Of a DNA stretch of 64,000 bases, positions 26,389 through 35,276 are shown one piece after another. Both the position numbers and the translations under genes were made by a program. Source of the DNA: Rhabdothermincola salaria (GTDB lineage: Bacteria > Actinomycetota > Acidimicrobiia > Acidimicrobiales > Acidimicrobilacustridaceae). The stretch covers positions 682,001 through 746,000 of the forward strand of contig NZ_JAJQXW010000001.1 of NCBI RefSeq assembly GCF_021246445.1, in the 5' to 3' direction. Positions within the stretch are counted from its first letter, which is position 1, and every line of letters begins with the position of its first letter. The notes beneath the pieces are model-generated. The model was not told the DNA's origin. It did no database searches and worked only from the letters and a program-made list of their open reading frames with translations.

Positions 26389-27183
26389 TCAGCTCGGGTC
26401 GTTGTAGGGGGCGGCGACCTCGTCCACCAGCAGGGCGGCGGTGCACGTGCCCACGAACCCGTCGCGGTCGAACAGGTCGGCGCGGGAGAGACCGATGCCG
26501 TCGGTGCCGTACCAGGAGCGGGTGGCCACCCCGGTCCACTCGCCCCGCGGCGCGCGGGCCAGGCTGATGGTCAGATCGGCGTTGATGGCCGACCAACGGG
26601 CGAGATCGAGGTGGTTGGCGCTGTTGGCGGTGAAGTCCGATGCCCAGGCCAGGCGCACCGTCGGTGAGGCCTCCTCCCCGGCGATCACCGGTCGGGTGGC
26701 GCGGTACCAACTGGTGCCCGGGCTCCGGTCGCCGGCCTCTCTCACCTCGAGCGCACCGGTGAAGCCGTTGCGGCCCTCGAACTGCACCCGCTGGGGTCGC
26801 ACCGCCCCGAACGGCGGAGCGGTGATGGGGGCCTGGTCCGGGTCACTCCAGGTGTCGGGACCGGGGCCGGTGCGAAAGCGCAGCGCGGTGGCCCGGGCCA
26901 CCTCGGCTCCGTCGGCGGTGATGGTGGCCACCACGATCTGGAGGCGCTTGCCCTCGCGCACGATCTCGGTGCCGACGCCGAGGCGACCGAGGGGCACCGG
27001 ACGGTGCATGTCGACGGTGAGGCGGGCGATGCGCATAGGAACCAGCGTCGGGACCCGCTCGACCGCCCACGTGAGCAGGGCGGCGGGTGTGCCGCCGTAC
27101 TGGGCGTTGGGGTCCCACGGACCCTGGGTGAGCACGGTGGCGACGACTGCGTCGTCGCCGTCGGGGATGAACATGGCCTCCAC
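26389..27183 (-). CDS. Thioesterase-like hotdog-fold protein
   Basis: A 264-residue member of the double-hotdog acyl-CoA thioesterase-like family (4HBT_3/TesB-like). The N-terminal hotdog contains WDPNAQYGGTPAALLTWAVE and ARLTVDMHRPVPLG, the usual helix and strand of this family; the second half contains WASDFTANSANHLDLARWSAIN and the ending VGTCTAALLVDEV. It probably cleaves acyl-CoA, with unknown chain preference. GTG 27183 has AGGAAGG close upstream; ATG 27174 is the alternative. It converges on the TetR gene. Confidence 0.8.
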   Translation of the reverse strand: MEAMFIPDGDDAVVATVLTQGPWDPNAQYGGTPAALLTWAVERVPTLVPMRIARLTVDMHRPVPLGRLGVGTEIVREGKRLQIVVATITADGAEVARATALRFRTGPGPDTWSDPDQAPITAPPFGAVRPQRVQFEGRNGFTGALEVREAGDRSPGTSWYRATRPVIAGEEASPTVRLAWASDFTANSANHLDLARWSAINADLTISLARAPRGEWTGVATRSWYGTDGIGLSRADLFDRDGFVGTCTAALLVDEVAAPYNDPS

Positions 27184-27384
27184 CCCGCCTTCCTACTCGT
27201 CGGCCCGGGCACCCCGCCATGTGGCGTGGCGAGCGACGTCGACGACCCCGGACGACCACCCCGTGAGCGGCGCCCCGCCACTCCGTTGGGACACCTCAGC
27301 GGGGACGGCAGATGGCAGGGTCACGGTCGTCCGCAGCGCGCAGACCGTGCGAGGCCTGTCGCGCCCCGCTCGGCCTCGACCAGC

Positions 27385-28206
27385 TCAGATGGTGAAGGCC
27401 AGGTTGGTGGCCAGTCGCCGGGCCAGCTCGTCGTCACCCGACAGCACGATCTCTCGGCCCACGTGGGGACCGGCGTCACGGCGACCGGCGGTGAGCCGGA
27501 GGAAGAGCGGCGATGGCATCGTCAGCCCCACGGTCGCCTCGCCGTCGAAGCCGTCGACGAGGCGAGCCCGGTCGGTGACCTCCACCGAGTAGGTGCGAGC
27601 GGCGGGCCCGGTGAGCTCGATCCGCACCCGCTGGCCCTCGGGGATCCCCGCCCGGCGGCCGACCACGAAGCCGAGGGCGGTGGCCGTCTCGTCGAGGCAG
27701 GAGGCGACCGCAGCAGGGTCATCCCTGTCCGCTGCGCCCACCGCCTCGCGGGTGTCGTGCTCGTGGGTGAAGCTGTCGTAGTGGCGGATGCGCATGAACC
27801 GCCCGTAGGTCTCGTCGGGGCCGGCCGGCGTCCACGAGGGAGCGTCGAAGTCGGCCTGGGTCATTCCCTTCAGGGTCTCGAGCCGCTGGGCGGTCGCCCG
27901 CCGGAACACGTCGAGGACCTCACCGCCCGACAGGGCCCGCATCGACGCCACCCACCGCTCGTTCATCCCCCCGATCTCGTTGCGGACGTGCGCCACGCCG
28001 CCCACATCGACCTCGGGCACCGCTTCACCGGACAGGCTGAGCTCGGTGGCGGCGATGTGGGCCAACTGGTCGCGCACCGTCCACCCCGGGCAGCACGTGG
28101 GCCGGTCGTAGTCGACGTCGTCGAGGCCCGTGTAGAGCTCGTCGATGGCGGCCCAGGTGCTCTCGAGCAGGGCGACGATGGCGTCGTGGTCGACGATGGT
28201 GGGCAT
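27385..28206 (-). CDS. Mycothiol-dependent maleylpyruvate isomerase-like (MDMPI) protein
   Basis: A 273-residue protein of the DinB/MDMPI superfamily. The N-terminal metal-binding four-helix bundle shows RPTCCPGWTVRDQLAHIAAT, the classic CPGWTVRDVVAH-like motif, and the second metal histidines in SFTHEHDTREAV; an MDMPI C-terminal domain follows from about 175. Family members use mycothiol as a thiol cofactor for isomerisation or transfer reactions. Its ATG shares one base with the stop of the upstream DsbA-like gene (TGATG), so the two are co-translated and may both be thiol-linked. Substrate unknown. Confidence 0.87.
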   Translation of the reverse strand: MPTIVDHDAIVALLESTWAAIDELYTGLDDVDYDRPTCCPGWTVRDQLAHIAATELSLSGEAVPEVDVGGVAHVRNEIGGMNERWVASMRALSGGEVLDVFRRATAQRLETLKGMTQADFDAPSWTPAGPDETYGRFMRIRHYDSFTHEHDTREAVGAADRDDPAAVASCLDETATALGFVVGRRAGIPEGQRVRIELTGPAARTYSVEVTDRARLVDGFDGEATVGLTMPSPLFLRLTAGRRDAGPHVGREIVLSGDDELARRLATNLAFTI

Positions 28207-28901
28207 CAGGGCGTCTCGTTTCGGATGGTGACCCAGTCACGGGCCTCGAGGTAGGGACGGAAGGCGGCGCCGATGGCGGCGATGTCGTCGGGCCCCTTGG
28301 GGCGCTGCAACTCGTACACGTGGGGGAACTCGATCCAGGCGGTCACGCTGTGCCAGAGGCGTACCGCCGCGTCGCCCGTAGGCGGGTCGATCAGCACCGG
28401 ACCGAACAGGGCCTGGTCCCTGCCGAACACGAGGGTGGGCACCCCCCACCCTCCGAGGGCCACGACGGCCTCGTGCTCGCGACGCACCTCGTCACCGGTC
28501 GTGGGGTCCGCGATCGCGGCGGCCACCCACGAGGGGTCGAGGCCCATCTCGGTGAGCAGCGCCTCGGCCACCTCGGGCCGGTGGGGCTTGCGGCCCTCGA
28601 CGTGCAGTGCCCGGCCGGCGGTGGCGTACCAGCGGTCGAGCAGGTCGGGATCGATGCGGCGCAGGTGGGCGCCGATGCGCATCATCGACCACCCGTAGGA
28701 CCACGGCCGCTCCCACGGGTGCTTCTTGCCCTCGACCCGGTTGACCTCCTCCAGGCTGAAGAACCGCCAGCGGACCTCGACCCCCGCCCGGTCGCGCACC
28801 TCGCGCATCCAGAGCGACGTCTGGTAGGCGTACGGGCACATCACGTCGAAGTGGAAGTCGACCGACGTGGGGGCGGCGGGTTCGGGCTCGGAGTCGGCCA
28901 C
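28206..28901 (-). CDS. DsbA-like thioredoxin-fold oxidoreductase (mycothiol-dependent reductase type)
   Basis: A 231-residue DsbA-family protein. [17 protein letters not shown] at the start of the fold carries the single active-site Cys-Pro; the cis-Pro loop is [19 protein letters not shown]. The pattern resembles the Rv2466c-type mycothiol-dependent nitroreductases and 2-hydroxychromene-isomerase-like enzymes. Only one active-site cysteine is present, consistent with a mixed disulfide to mycothiol. GTG 28901 (MADSEPEP) is the start I favour, since longer forms add arginine-rich sequence with no domain. Coupling with the MDMPI gene supports a mycothiol role. Confidence 0.82.
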   Translation of the reverse strand: MADSEPEPAAPTSVDFHFDVMCPYAYQTSLWMREVRDRAGVEVRWRFFSLEEVNRVEGKKHPWERPWSYGWSMMRIGAHLRRIDPDLLDRWYATAGRALHVEGRKPHRPEVAEALLTEMGLDPSWVAAAIADPTTGDEVRREHEAVVALGGWGVPTLVFGRDQALFGPVLIDPPTGDAAVRLWHSVTAWIEFPHVYELQRPKGPDDIAAIGAAFRPYLEARDWVTIRNETP

Positions 28902-29056
28902 CGCGCGACCGTACCGCCCTGCCGTCCGACGAGCAGCGGGCATCCGGGTGGTGGACACCGGGTGCCGCCGCGACCAGCTGCGACCGGTGCGCCGTGGTGG
29001 CCCGGGCTCGGTGGGTCAGGTCGATGGACCACGCCAGGTCGGGGTAGGTCTGCACC

Positions 29057-29278
29057 ATGGACGATCCAAGCGACGACGAGACGGCTCGCGACCTCGACCG
29101 GGTGGTCGAGAGGTCCCACCTGCTCCCCGAGGAGGAGCGCGCCGGCAGCGACGACCCCGAGGCGCAGGCGGCGGCGATCCTGGCCGAGGGCGACGAGCGA
29201 ACAGAGGACCGAGACGCCGCCCCGGGCACGCGGGTCGAGCACCGCACCTCCGAGGAGACGACCCCACCCCCGGACTGA
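29057..29278 (+). CDS. Small acidic hydrophilic protein
   Basis: A 73-residue protein rich in Asp, Glu and Arg with no hydrophobic core, probably disordered. The stretch DPEAQAAAILAEGDERTEDR followed by EHRTSEE resembles short conserved proteins seen in other actinobacteria, from memory. Start ATG 29057 is preceded by TAGGTCTGCACC, so TAGGTC may serve as a weak -10 box. Function unknown. Confidence 0.55.
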   Translation: MDDPSDDETARDLDRVVERSHLLPEEERAGSDDPEAQAAAILAEGDERTEDRDAAPGTRVEHRTSEETTPPPD

Positions 29279-29401
29279 CGCCCTGGCCGATCCGGACCGA
29301 TGTCACAGGCCTCCGGGGGGTGGGGCGACCCGTGACCGGGTAGACGCAGATCGAGGAGATGTTCCTCGGCGCTTCGTCGCGATGGCGCAGGAGGTGGCCC
29401 G

Positions 29402-30529
29402 ATGCGCGAGACCGTGAGTTTCGGCCGGCTCGCCGGCATCCGTGTGGGGGCCAACTGGAGCGTCTTGATCATCGGGTGGATCCTGGCCTTCGGTCTGGCG
29501 GCGGGGGTGCTCCCCGAGGCGGCGCCGGGTCACGCCACCGGGCTCTACTGGGTGGCCGGACTCCTGGCCACGGCCGTGTTCCTGGGCTCGCTGCTGGCCC
29601 ACGAGATGGCCCACGCCCTCGTGGCCCGAGCCAAGGGCCTCCCCGTGGAGGGCATCACCCTGTGGGCGCTCGGCGGCGTGTCGAAGCTGGGGGGCGACGC
29701 CTCCCGCGCTCGCGACGAGCTACGCATCGCCATCGCCGGCCCGGCCACCAGCCTGGTGCTCGGCGTCGCCTTCTTCGCCACCGCCGCCGGCCTGGCCGCG
29801 CTGGGCGCCGGCGACCTGGTGGTCACCACCGTCGTGTGGCTGGCCACCATCAACGTCGTGCTGGGGTTGTTCAACCTGGCCCCGGCGTTCCCCCTCGACG
29901 GCGGGAGGGTGGTGCGGGCCCTGCTCTGGGCCCGCCACGGCGACCGGCTCCAGGCCACCCGCTCGGCGGCGGCGGTGGGTCGGGCCTTCGGTTTCGGCCT
30001 CGTCGGGCTCGGGGTCATGGTCGTGTTCCTCGGCGCGGTGTTCCAAGGGGTCTGGTTCATGCTCCTCGGGTGGTTCGTGGTGAGCATGGGGCAGGCGGAG
30101 GCCACCGGGGTGGAACAACGCCGGCTGCTCGAGGACGTGACCGTGGACGAGGTCATGTCCGCGCCGGTGGCGTGCGTACCGGCGGACCTCACGGTCGACC
30201 GCCTGGTGGACGAGCACGTGCTGACCCACCGCTGGTCGGCCTATCCCGTCGTCGACGACGACGACCGCCTGCTCGGACTGGCCACCCTCGACACCGTGCG
30301 TCGTGTCCCGGCCGAGGAGCGGAGCAGCACGCGGGTCCTCGATGCCGGCTTCCCCGCCGCAGAGGTGCCCCAGGCCCCTCCGGGCGCATCCCTCGCCGAC
30401 CAGCTGGCCACGCTGTCGGCCTCCCCGGTGGGCCGACTGGTGGTCGTGGACCAGGGCCGCGTGGTCGGGCTGGTGTCACGCACCGACGTGGTGTCGTGCC
30501 TGCAGCGCCGCTCGCTCATGTCGAGCTGA
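29402..30529 (+). CDS. Site-2 protease family metalloprotease with CBS domains
   Basis: A 375-residue membrane zinc protease of the S2P/Rip family. The zinc motif HEMAHA sits in the second membrane helix (about 66), and the second ligand is the Asp of NLAPAFPLDGGR (about 160). About six membrane segments are followed by a cytoplasmic pair of CBS motifs (VMSAPVACVPADLTVDRLV and GRLVVVDQGRVVGLVSRTDV) that probably sense adenosine nucleotides. Such proteases cut membrane-bound anti-sigma factors or other helices. Start ATG 29402; the canonical GANWSVLIIGW N-terminus follows at once. Substrate not evident in the window. Confidence 0.92.
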   Translation: MRETVSFGRLAGIRVGANWSVLIIGWILAFGLAAGVLPEAAPGHATGLYWVAGLLATAVFLGSLLAHEMAHALVARAKGLPVEGITLWALGGVSKLGGDASRARDELRIAIAGPATSLVLGVAFFATAAGLAALGAGDLVVTTVVWLATINVVLGLFNLAPAFPLDGGRVVRALLWARHGDRLQATRSAAAVGRAFGFGLVGLGVMVVFLGAVFQGVWFMLLGWFVVSMGQAEATGVEQRRLLEDVTVDEVMSAPVACVPADLTVDRLVDEHVLTHRWSAYPVVDDDDRLLGLATLDTVRRVPAEERSSTRVLDAGFPAAEVPQAPPGASLADQLATLSASPVGRLVVVDQGRVVGLVSRTDVVSCLQRRSLMSS

Positions 30530-30636
30530 CAGCCCATCCCCGTCCCTGACGGGCTGTCGACGTCGGTCGGGACCGCTCCGAGCCGTCGCTGGTTAGGGTG
30601 GCCGGGCCGGGTCTCACCGCACGACACGGCGGATCG

Positions 30637-31386
30637 GTGATCGTGGACCTCCTCCTGCTGTCGAACTCCACGAACCACGGCGGGCAGATGTACGCCCACG
30701 CGGCAGAGGCGATGCGTGCCCTGGTGCGCGACCGCGCCGTCACCTTCGTCCCCTTCGCTCTCGCCGACTGGGACGACTACGCCTCGAGGGCACTCGGCGC
30801 GCTGCGGTCGATGGGACTGCGGGCCGACTCGGCCCATCGTGCCGAGGACCCGGCCCGGGCCATCCTCGACGCGGACGTGGTGATGATGGGAGGCGGCAAC
30901 TCCTTCCGCCTGCTCGACACGCTGTACGGCCTGGGCGTCGTCGACGCCCTGGCGGACCGGGTCCGCCGCGGTGCCGCCGGGTACATGGGCGCCTCCGCCG
31001 GGACCAACGTCGCCGCCCCCACGATCGCCACGACCAACGACATGCCCATCTGCCAGCCCCCGTCGTTCACCGCCCTGGGCCTGCTGCCGTTCCAGATCAA
31101 CCTGCACTACGTCGACCCGGACCCCGAGTCGACGTTCATGGGCGAGACCCGCGACGAGCGCATCGAGGAGTTCCTCGAGGAGAACGACTGCCCGGTGCTG
31201 GCCATGTACGAGGGGTCCTGGCTCCGGGTGGCCGGCGACGGGGCCTGGGTCGAGGGGCCCGCCAGGTTGTTCCGGCGCCAGGGGTGCGACCACTTCGCCG
31301 ATGGCCTCGACGTCTCGCACCTGCTCGATCTGACGCCCGTCTTCGGTGGCGGACGGCGGCCATGGGCCGATCCTGCGGTATCGTGA
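30637..31386 (+). CDS. pepE: Peptidase E (alpha-aspartyl dipeptidase, S51)
   Basis: A 249-residue cytoplasmic serine peptidase that cleaves dipeptides with N-terminal aspartate. The pattern agrees closely with E. coli PepE: LLLLSNSTNHG at the N-terminus, VVMMGGGNSFRLL, the nucleophile Ser in YMGASAGTNVAAPTIATTND, the His in FQINLHYVDP, and GETRDERIEEFLEE. GTG 30637 is chosen because the family begins just there; GTG 30598 lies inside a TAGGGT -10 box (30594-30599) and cannot be used if that box is real. DUF1611 and racemase genes follow on the same strand. Confidence 0.92.
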   Translation: MIVDLLLLSNSTNHGGQMYAHAAEAMRALVRDRAVTFVPFALADWDDYASRALGALRSMGLRADSAHRAEDPARAILDADVVMMGGGNSFRLLDTLYGLGVVDALADRVRRGAAGYMGASAGTNVAAPTIATTNDMPICQPPSFTALGLLPFQINLHYVDPDPESTFMGETRDERIEEFLEENDCPVLAMYEGSWLRVAGDGAWVEGPARLFRRQGCDHFADGLDVSHLLDLTPVFGGGRRPWADPAVS

Positions 31387-31483
31387 GCCGTCCAACCGAC
31401 TCATTTGGGACCTCTCGCTGACACCCGGCCACACCGCCGGACCCGAGCCCGTCGCCTCCTCTGAGCCCGCCTCGAGGAGCTGC

Positions 31484-32587
31484 ATGTCCACCAGTGCGTC
31501 CGCACGACCGTCCGCCATCGTCTACTGCGAAGCCAACTTCGCCGAGATCGACGGCAAGACCGCCAACGGGCTGGTGCGCCACTCCGAGCGCTACCGGATC
31601 GCGTCCGTCATCGACAGCCGCCACGCCGGCGAGGACGCGGGCACGGTCCTCGACGACCGACCCAACGGCATCGCCATCCACCGCGACCTCGACGAGGCCC
31701 TGGCTGCGGTGACGCCGTCCGCCGAGGTCTTCATCTTCGGGATGGCGCCCTCCAGCGGGATGTTGTCGCCAGAGGAACGCCGGCTCGTGCTGCGAGCGAT
31801 GAGCCATGGACTCAACATCGTGAACGGCCTGCACGAGTTCTTGAACGACGACCCCGAACTCGCCTCAGCCGCCGCCACCCACGGCGTGACCATCGACGAC
31901 GTGCGCCGCCCTCGAGCCAAGAAGGACCTCCGCATGTTCAGCGGCCGCATCGCCGAGGTCACCTGCCCGGTGGTCGCGGTGCTCGGCACCGACGGGGCGA
32001 TCGGCAAGCGGACGACGGCCACCATCTTGACCCGGGCGCTGAACGAAGCCGGGCTGCGGGCGGTGATGATCGGCACCGGGCAGACCGGGCTGATCCAGGG
32101 CGCCCGCTACGGCATCGCCCTCGACGCCATCCCCTCCCAGTTCTGCTCGGGAGAGATGGAGTCGACGGTCCTCGAGGCGTTCGAGGCCGAACAGCCCGAC
32201 GTGATCATCGTGGAGGGCCAAGGCGCCCTCAGCCACCCGGCCTACCTGACGTCGACGTTCATCCTCCGCGGTGCCCGACCCGACGGGGTGGTGCTGCAGC
32301 ACGCTCCGGGCCGCACCCGGTTGGGCGACTTCGGCGACGTGACCATGCCGACCCCGGCGAGCGAGATCGAGCTGATCGAGACCTTCGCCGACACCAAGGT
32401 CATCGGCCTCACCCTCAACCACGAGAACATGACCGACGCCGAGGTCAGCGCCGCCATCACGCTCTACGAGGCGGCCCTCGGGATCCCCGCCACCGATGCC
32501 CTCACCCGTCCGACCGACCGACTGGTCGACATGGTGCTCACCGCGTTCCCCGGCCTCATGGAGCAGCGCACCGCGGCTGCGGGGTGA
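31484..32587 (+). CDS. DUF1611 P-loop protein, DgcN-like
   Basis: A 367-residue DUF1611 protein. The N-terminal Rossmann-like domain (YCEANFAEIDGKTANGLV, VFIFGMAPSSG) is followed by a P-loop domain with VLGTDGAIGKRTTAT and a Walker-B-like VIIVEGQGALSHPAY. A marine bacterial relative, DgcN, has been reported as a D-glutamate N-acetyltransferase acting ahead of a partner; I recall that from the literature. Here the downstream partner is a racemase, coupled by GTGA overlap, and pepE lies 97 bases upstream, so a role in D-amino-acid or peptide recycling is plausible. Start ATG 31484 has GAGGAG. Confidence 0.83.
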   Translation: MSTSASARPSAIVYCEANFAEIDGKTANGLVRHSERYRIASVIDSRHAGEDAGTVLDDRPNGIAIHRDLDEALAAVTPSAEVFIFGMAPSSGMLSPEERRLVLRAMSHGLNIVNGLHEFLNDDPELASAAATHGVTIDDVRRPRAKKDLRMFSGRIAEVTCPVVAVLGTDGAIGKRTTATILTRALNEAGLRAVMIGTGQTGLIQGARYGIALDAIPSQFCSGEMESTVLEAFEAEQPDVIIVEGQGALSHPAYLTSTFILRGARPDGVVLQHAPGRTRLGDFGDVTMPTPASEIELIETFADTKVIGLTLNHENMTDAEVSAAITLYEAALGIPATDALTRPTDRLVDMVLTAFPGLMEQRTAAAG

Positions 32588-33681
32588 GCGCGCCTCGCCT
32601 CGAGTTGGACCTGGCTGCGATCCACCACAACGCCGGGGTGCTGGTCTCCACCCTGGCGCCGCTCGGCATCGCCGTCACGGGGGTGACCAAGGCGGTCCTG
32701 GGGTCGCCGGCCGTGGCCGGCGCCATGCTCGACGCCGGGGTCGCCCGGCTGGGTGAGTCGCGCGTCGAGAACCTGGAACGCCTGCGGGGTGCCGGCATCA
32801 CGGCCGAGACCATGCTCATCCGCTCGCCGATGCGGTCGCAGGTGGACCGCGTCGTGGCGGTCGCCGACATCTCCTGCGTCACCGAGGCCAGCGTCGTGGA
32901 GGCCCTGTCGGCGGCGGCGATGGCCGCCGGGACGGTGCACCGGCTGGTCGTGATGGTCGACCTCGGCGACCGTCGCGAGGGCGTCCTCCCGGACGATCTC
33001 GTCGATGCCGCCCGACGGGTGCTGGAGCTGCCCGGCGTCCGCCTCCACGGGATCGGCACCAACCTGGCGTGCCAGAACGGGGTGTGCCCGGACCTGACGA
33101 ACATGGCCCAGCTGTCCGATCTCGCCGACCGCGTCGAGGCCGCGCTCGGGGTGGAGCTCGTGCTCGTCTCGGGCGGCAACTCCGCCAACCTCGAGTGGGC
33201 CCTGTCCGATCCGGCGGTCGGCGTGGGCCGCATCAACGATCTGCGCCTGGGCGAGTCCATCCTGCTCGGACGCGAGACGTTGCACCGCCACCCGGTGCCA
33301 GGCCTGCGAGTCGATGCCGCGTCGCTGTTCGCCGAGGTGATCGAGTCGAAGGTCAAACCCTCGACCCCGGTGGGCCGAATCGCCCAGACCGCGTTCGGCT
33401 GGGCGCCCCCGGGCCCGCTCGACGAGGCAGGGACGGCGAGGACGATCGTGGCGATCGGTCATCAGGACACGGACCCCGCCGGTCTGGACCCGCCGCTCGG
33501 CACCCGGATCGTCGGCGCCAGCAGCGACCACCTGGTCGTCTCGTCGCCGACGCCCCTCGAAGCAGGGGCCGAGATCCGCTTCGGCGTCGACTACTCGGCG
33601 CTCCTGCGGGCCATGACGTCGCCCTTCGTGGAGCACCTCGTCGAACCGAGAGCGGACGTCAGGGCCCCTGCGGCCGGCTGA
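32584..33681 (+). CDS. PLP-dependent alanine/ornithine racemase family protein
   Basis: A 365-residue fold-type III PLP enzyme. LELDLAAIHHNAGVL opens the barrel, and the PLP lysine lies in VTGVTKAVLGSPAVA; GESRVENLERL, IGTNLACQNGV and ESILLGRET match the ornithine-racemase-like branch more than classical alanine racemase. It racemises a small amino acid, identity unknown. GTG 32584 overlaps the DUF1611 stop (GTGA), implying that the two proteins act on the same substrate. The order pepE, DUF1611, racemase suggests release of an amino acid from a dipeptide and then epimerisation or modification. Confidence 0.86.
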   Translation: MSAPRLELDLAAIHHNAGVLVSTLAPLGIAVTGVTKAVLGSPAVAGAMLDAGVARLGESRVENLERLRGAGITAETMLIRSPMRSQVDRVVAVADISCVTEASVVEALSAAAMAAGTVHRLVVMVDLGDRREGVLPDDLVDAARRVLELPGVRLHGIGTNLACQNGVCPDLTNMAQLSDLADRVEAALGVELVLVSGGNSANLEWALSDPAVGVGRINDLRLGESILLGRETLHRHPVPGLRVDAASLFAEVIESKVKPSTPVGRIAQTAFGWAPPGPLDEAGTARTIVAIGHQDTDPAGLDPPLGTRIVGASSDHLVVSSPTPLEAGAEIRFGVDYSALLRAMTSPFVEHLVEPRADVRAPAAG

Positions 33682-33743
33682 GCGCACCGCGCCTGCTGCG
33701 CGCGCCGTCCCGGTGGCCACCGCCGGTCGGCGGGGCCGAGCAG

Positions 33744-34082
33744 TCAGTCGGGGTCGGGGTGGTCCTCCGCCGAGAGGGCGGCCACCGTGTCGAGGTCCTC
33801 GGGGGAGGCGGTGGGCCCGAATCCGAGGTTCATCGACCCCTTCGCCCCGCAGTTGTCGCACGACACCTCGACGACGAGGAGCATGTCGTCGGGGTCCGAG
33901 GCACCCTCGGTGCGATTGTCGCCCTCGGCGGTGGCCTCGCTGGCGGGCACCCGGGAGTCGCAGGTCAGGCACCGGATGAAGCCGCCGAGCTCGGCTCGGA
34001 ACTGGTGCTCACGGTCACCCGGGAGGTCGGAGGCCACGTTGGTCGGCCGGCGGTCGACGGGGTTCACGGGATCGTTGCTCAT
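33744..34082 (-). CDS. Small zinc-ribbon protein
   Basis: A 112-residue acidic protein with two CxxC knuckles (RCLTCDSRV and VSCDNCGAKG) about 40 residues apart, which should bind one zinc. The rest is polar and likely flexible. No family recognised. ATG 34082 has GGGAAGGTGA at ideal distance. It lies downstream of the crotonase on the same strand, separated by 140 bases, and converges on the racemase gene. Confidence 0.7.
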   Translation of the reverse strand: MSNDPVNPVDRRPTNVASDLPGDREHQFRAELGGFIRCLTCDSRVPASEATAEGDNRTEGASDPDDMLLVVEVSCDNCGAKGSMNLGFGPTASPEDLDTVAALSAEDHPDPD

Positions 34083-34222
34083 GACGGTCACCTTCCCAAT
34101 CCGGCGCCTCGCCAACCGTCGCCGCCCATCGTGGCCGCGGGCCACGAGGACGCGATCGGCGACGACCCCGATGGAGTGCCACCCGCAGCCCTCCCCGAGC
34201 GTGGGGAGGGCCCGGGCGTGGC

Positions 34223-35026
34223 TCAGGTGCCGGTGAACTTCGGCTCGCGCTTCTCGAGGAAGGCGCGGGGCCCCTCGGCGGCGTCCTTCGACGACATGAC
34301 CCGTCCGCCCTCGGCCATCTCGATCGTGAAGGCCTCCTCCTCCGGCATGGCCTCGGTCTGGCGGAGCGTGGCGAGGATGCCCTTCACGGCCAGAGGGCCG
34401 TTGCGGCCGATCCGGTCGGCGATCTCGAGGGCCTTGGTGAGGGCCTGGCCGTCGGGGACGACGTGGTTCACGAGCCCGAGCTCGTAGGCCCGCTGGGCGC
34501 TGATGTCGTCGCCGGCCAGCAGCATCTCGGCGGCGATGGCGTAGCTCACCTGGCGGCGCAGCCGCACGGCGGAGCCCGCCATCGGGAACAGGCCCCGCTG
34601 CACCTCGGTCACCCCGAACACGGCGGACTCGCCGGCCACGCGGATGTCGGTGCCCTGGAGGATCTCGGTGCCGCCGGCCCGGGCGAAGCCCTCGGCGGCG
34701 AGGATGACCGGCTTGGTGGGCCGGTAGGTCTTGAGCCAGCCGCCGAGGATGACCTCGGGCTGGTCCTTGAAGCGCTGCAGCCACTCGTTGTCGACGACGC
34801 CCTCGCGCAGGCGACCGATCTCGGCGAGGTCCATGCCGGCGCAGAACGTGTCGCCCTTGCCAGTGAGCACGGCGACACGCAGGTCGTCGTCGGTGTCGAG
34901 GCGCACCCACGCGTCGTAGAGGCGGCACAGCACCTCGGCGTTGGCGGCGTTCTTCTTCTCGGGTCGGTTGATGGTGACCACGAGGATCGGGCCGTCGGCC
35001 TCCACCAGCACCAGCGGTTCGGACAT
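34223..35026 (-). CDS. Enoyl-CoA hydratase/isomerase family protein
   Basis: A 267-residue crotonase. The oxyanion-hole regions are AVLTGKGDTFCAGMDLAEI and AAEGFARAGGTEILQGTDIR; the position of the first catalytic Glu reads GTE in ARAGGTEILQ, and the second in VFGVTEVQRGLFPMAG. It acts on CoA thioesters in fatty or aromatic acid breakdown. ATG 35026 is preceded by GAGGGGGA. It diverges from the amidohydrolase at 35277; the 250-base gap between them contains TACGCT (35217-35222), a possible -10 for the amidohydrolase. Confidence 0.9.
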   Translation of the reverse strand: MSEPLVLVEADGPILVVTINRPEKKNAANAEVLCRLYDAWVRLDTDDDLRVAVLTGKGDTFCAGMDLAEIGRLREGVVDNEWLQRFKDQPEVILGGWLKTYRPTKPVILAAEGFARAGGTEILQGTDIRVAGESAVFGVTEVQRGLFPMAGSAVRLRRQVSYAIAAEMLLAGDDISAQRAYELGLVNHVVPDGQALTKALEIADRIGRNGPLAVKGILATLRQTEAMPEEEAFTIEMAEGGRVMSSKDAAEGPRAFLEKREPKFTGT

Positions 35027-35276
35027 CTGCGGTTCCCCCTCGGAGTTCGTCAGGACGCGACGACCGTACCGGGCCCACGCCGGGCCGGCGGACACGGGTC
35101 CCGGTCCGTCGAACGCCGGGCGCCGGGGACACGCCCCCACCAGGATGCCCGGGCGCCCGCCGAGGTGATCTGTGACACAACGTCGCCGGATTGTGGCGAA
35201 GTGACGCACGTGGGCCTACGCTGTGGCCACCGAGTGCCGTACCCGCGGCCGATCACGTCACCCCTGGGGGACAAAG

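Noticed and set aside
27184-27384. 201-base gap as a possible small gene
   Set aside because: No frame with a start and good codon pattern is present, and no hairpin or box stands out.
35170-35190. TGTGACACAACG as a CRP-type operator
   Set aside because: Only one half-site is good; the matching TCACA half is absent.
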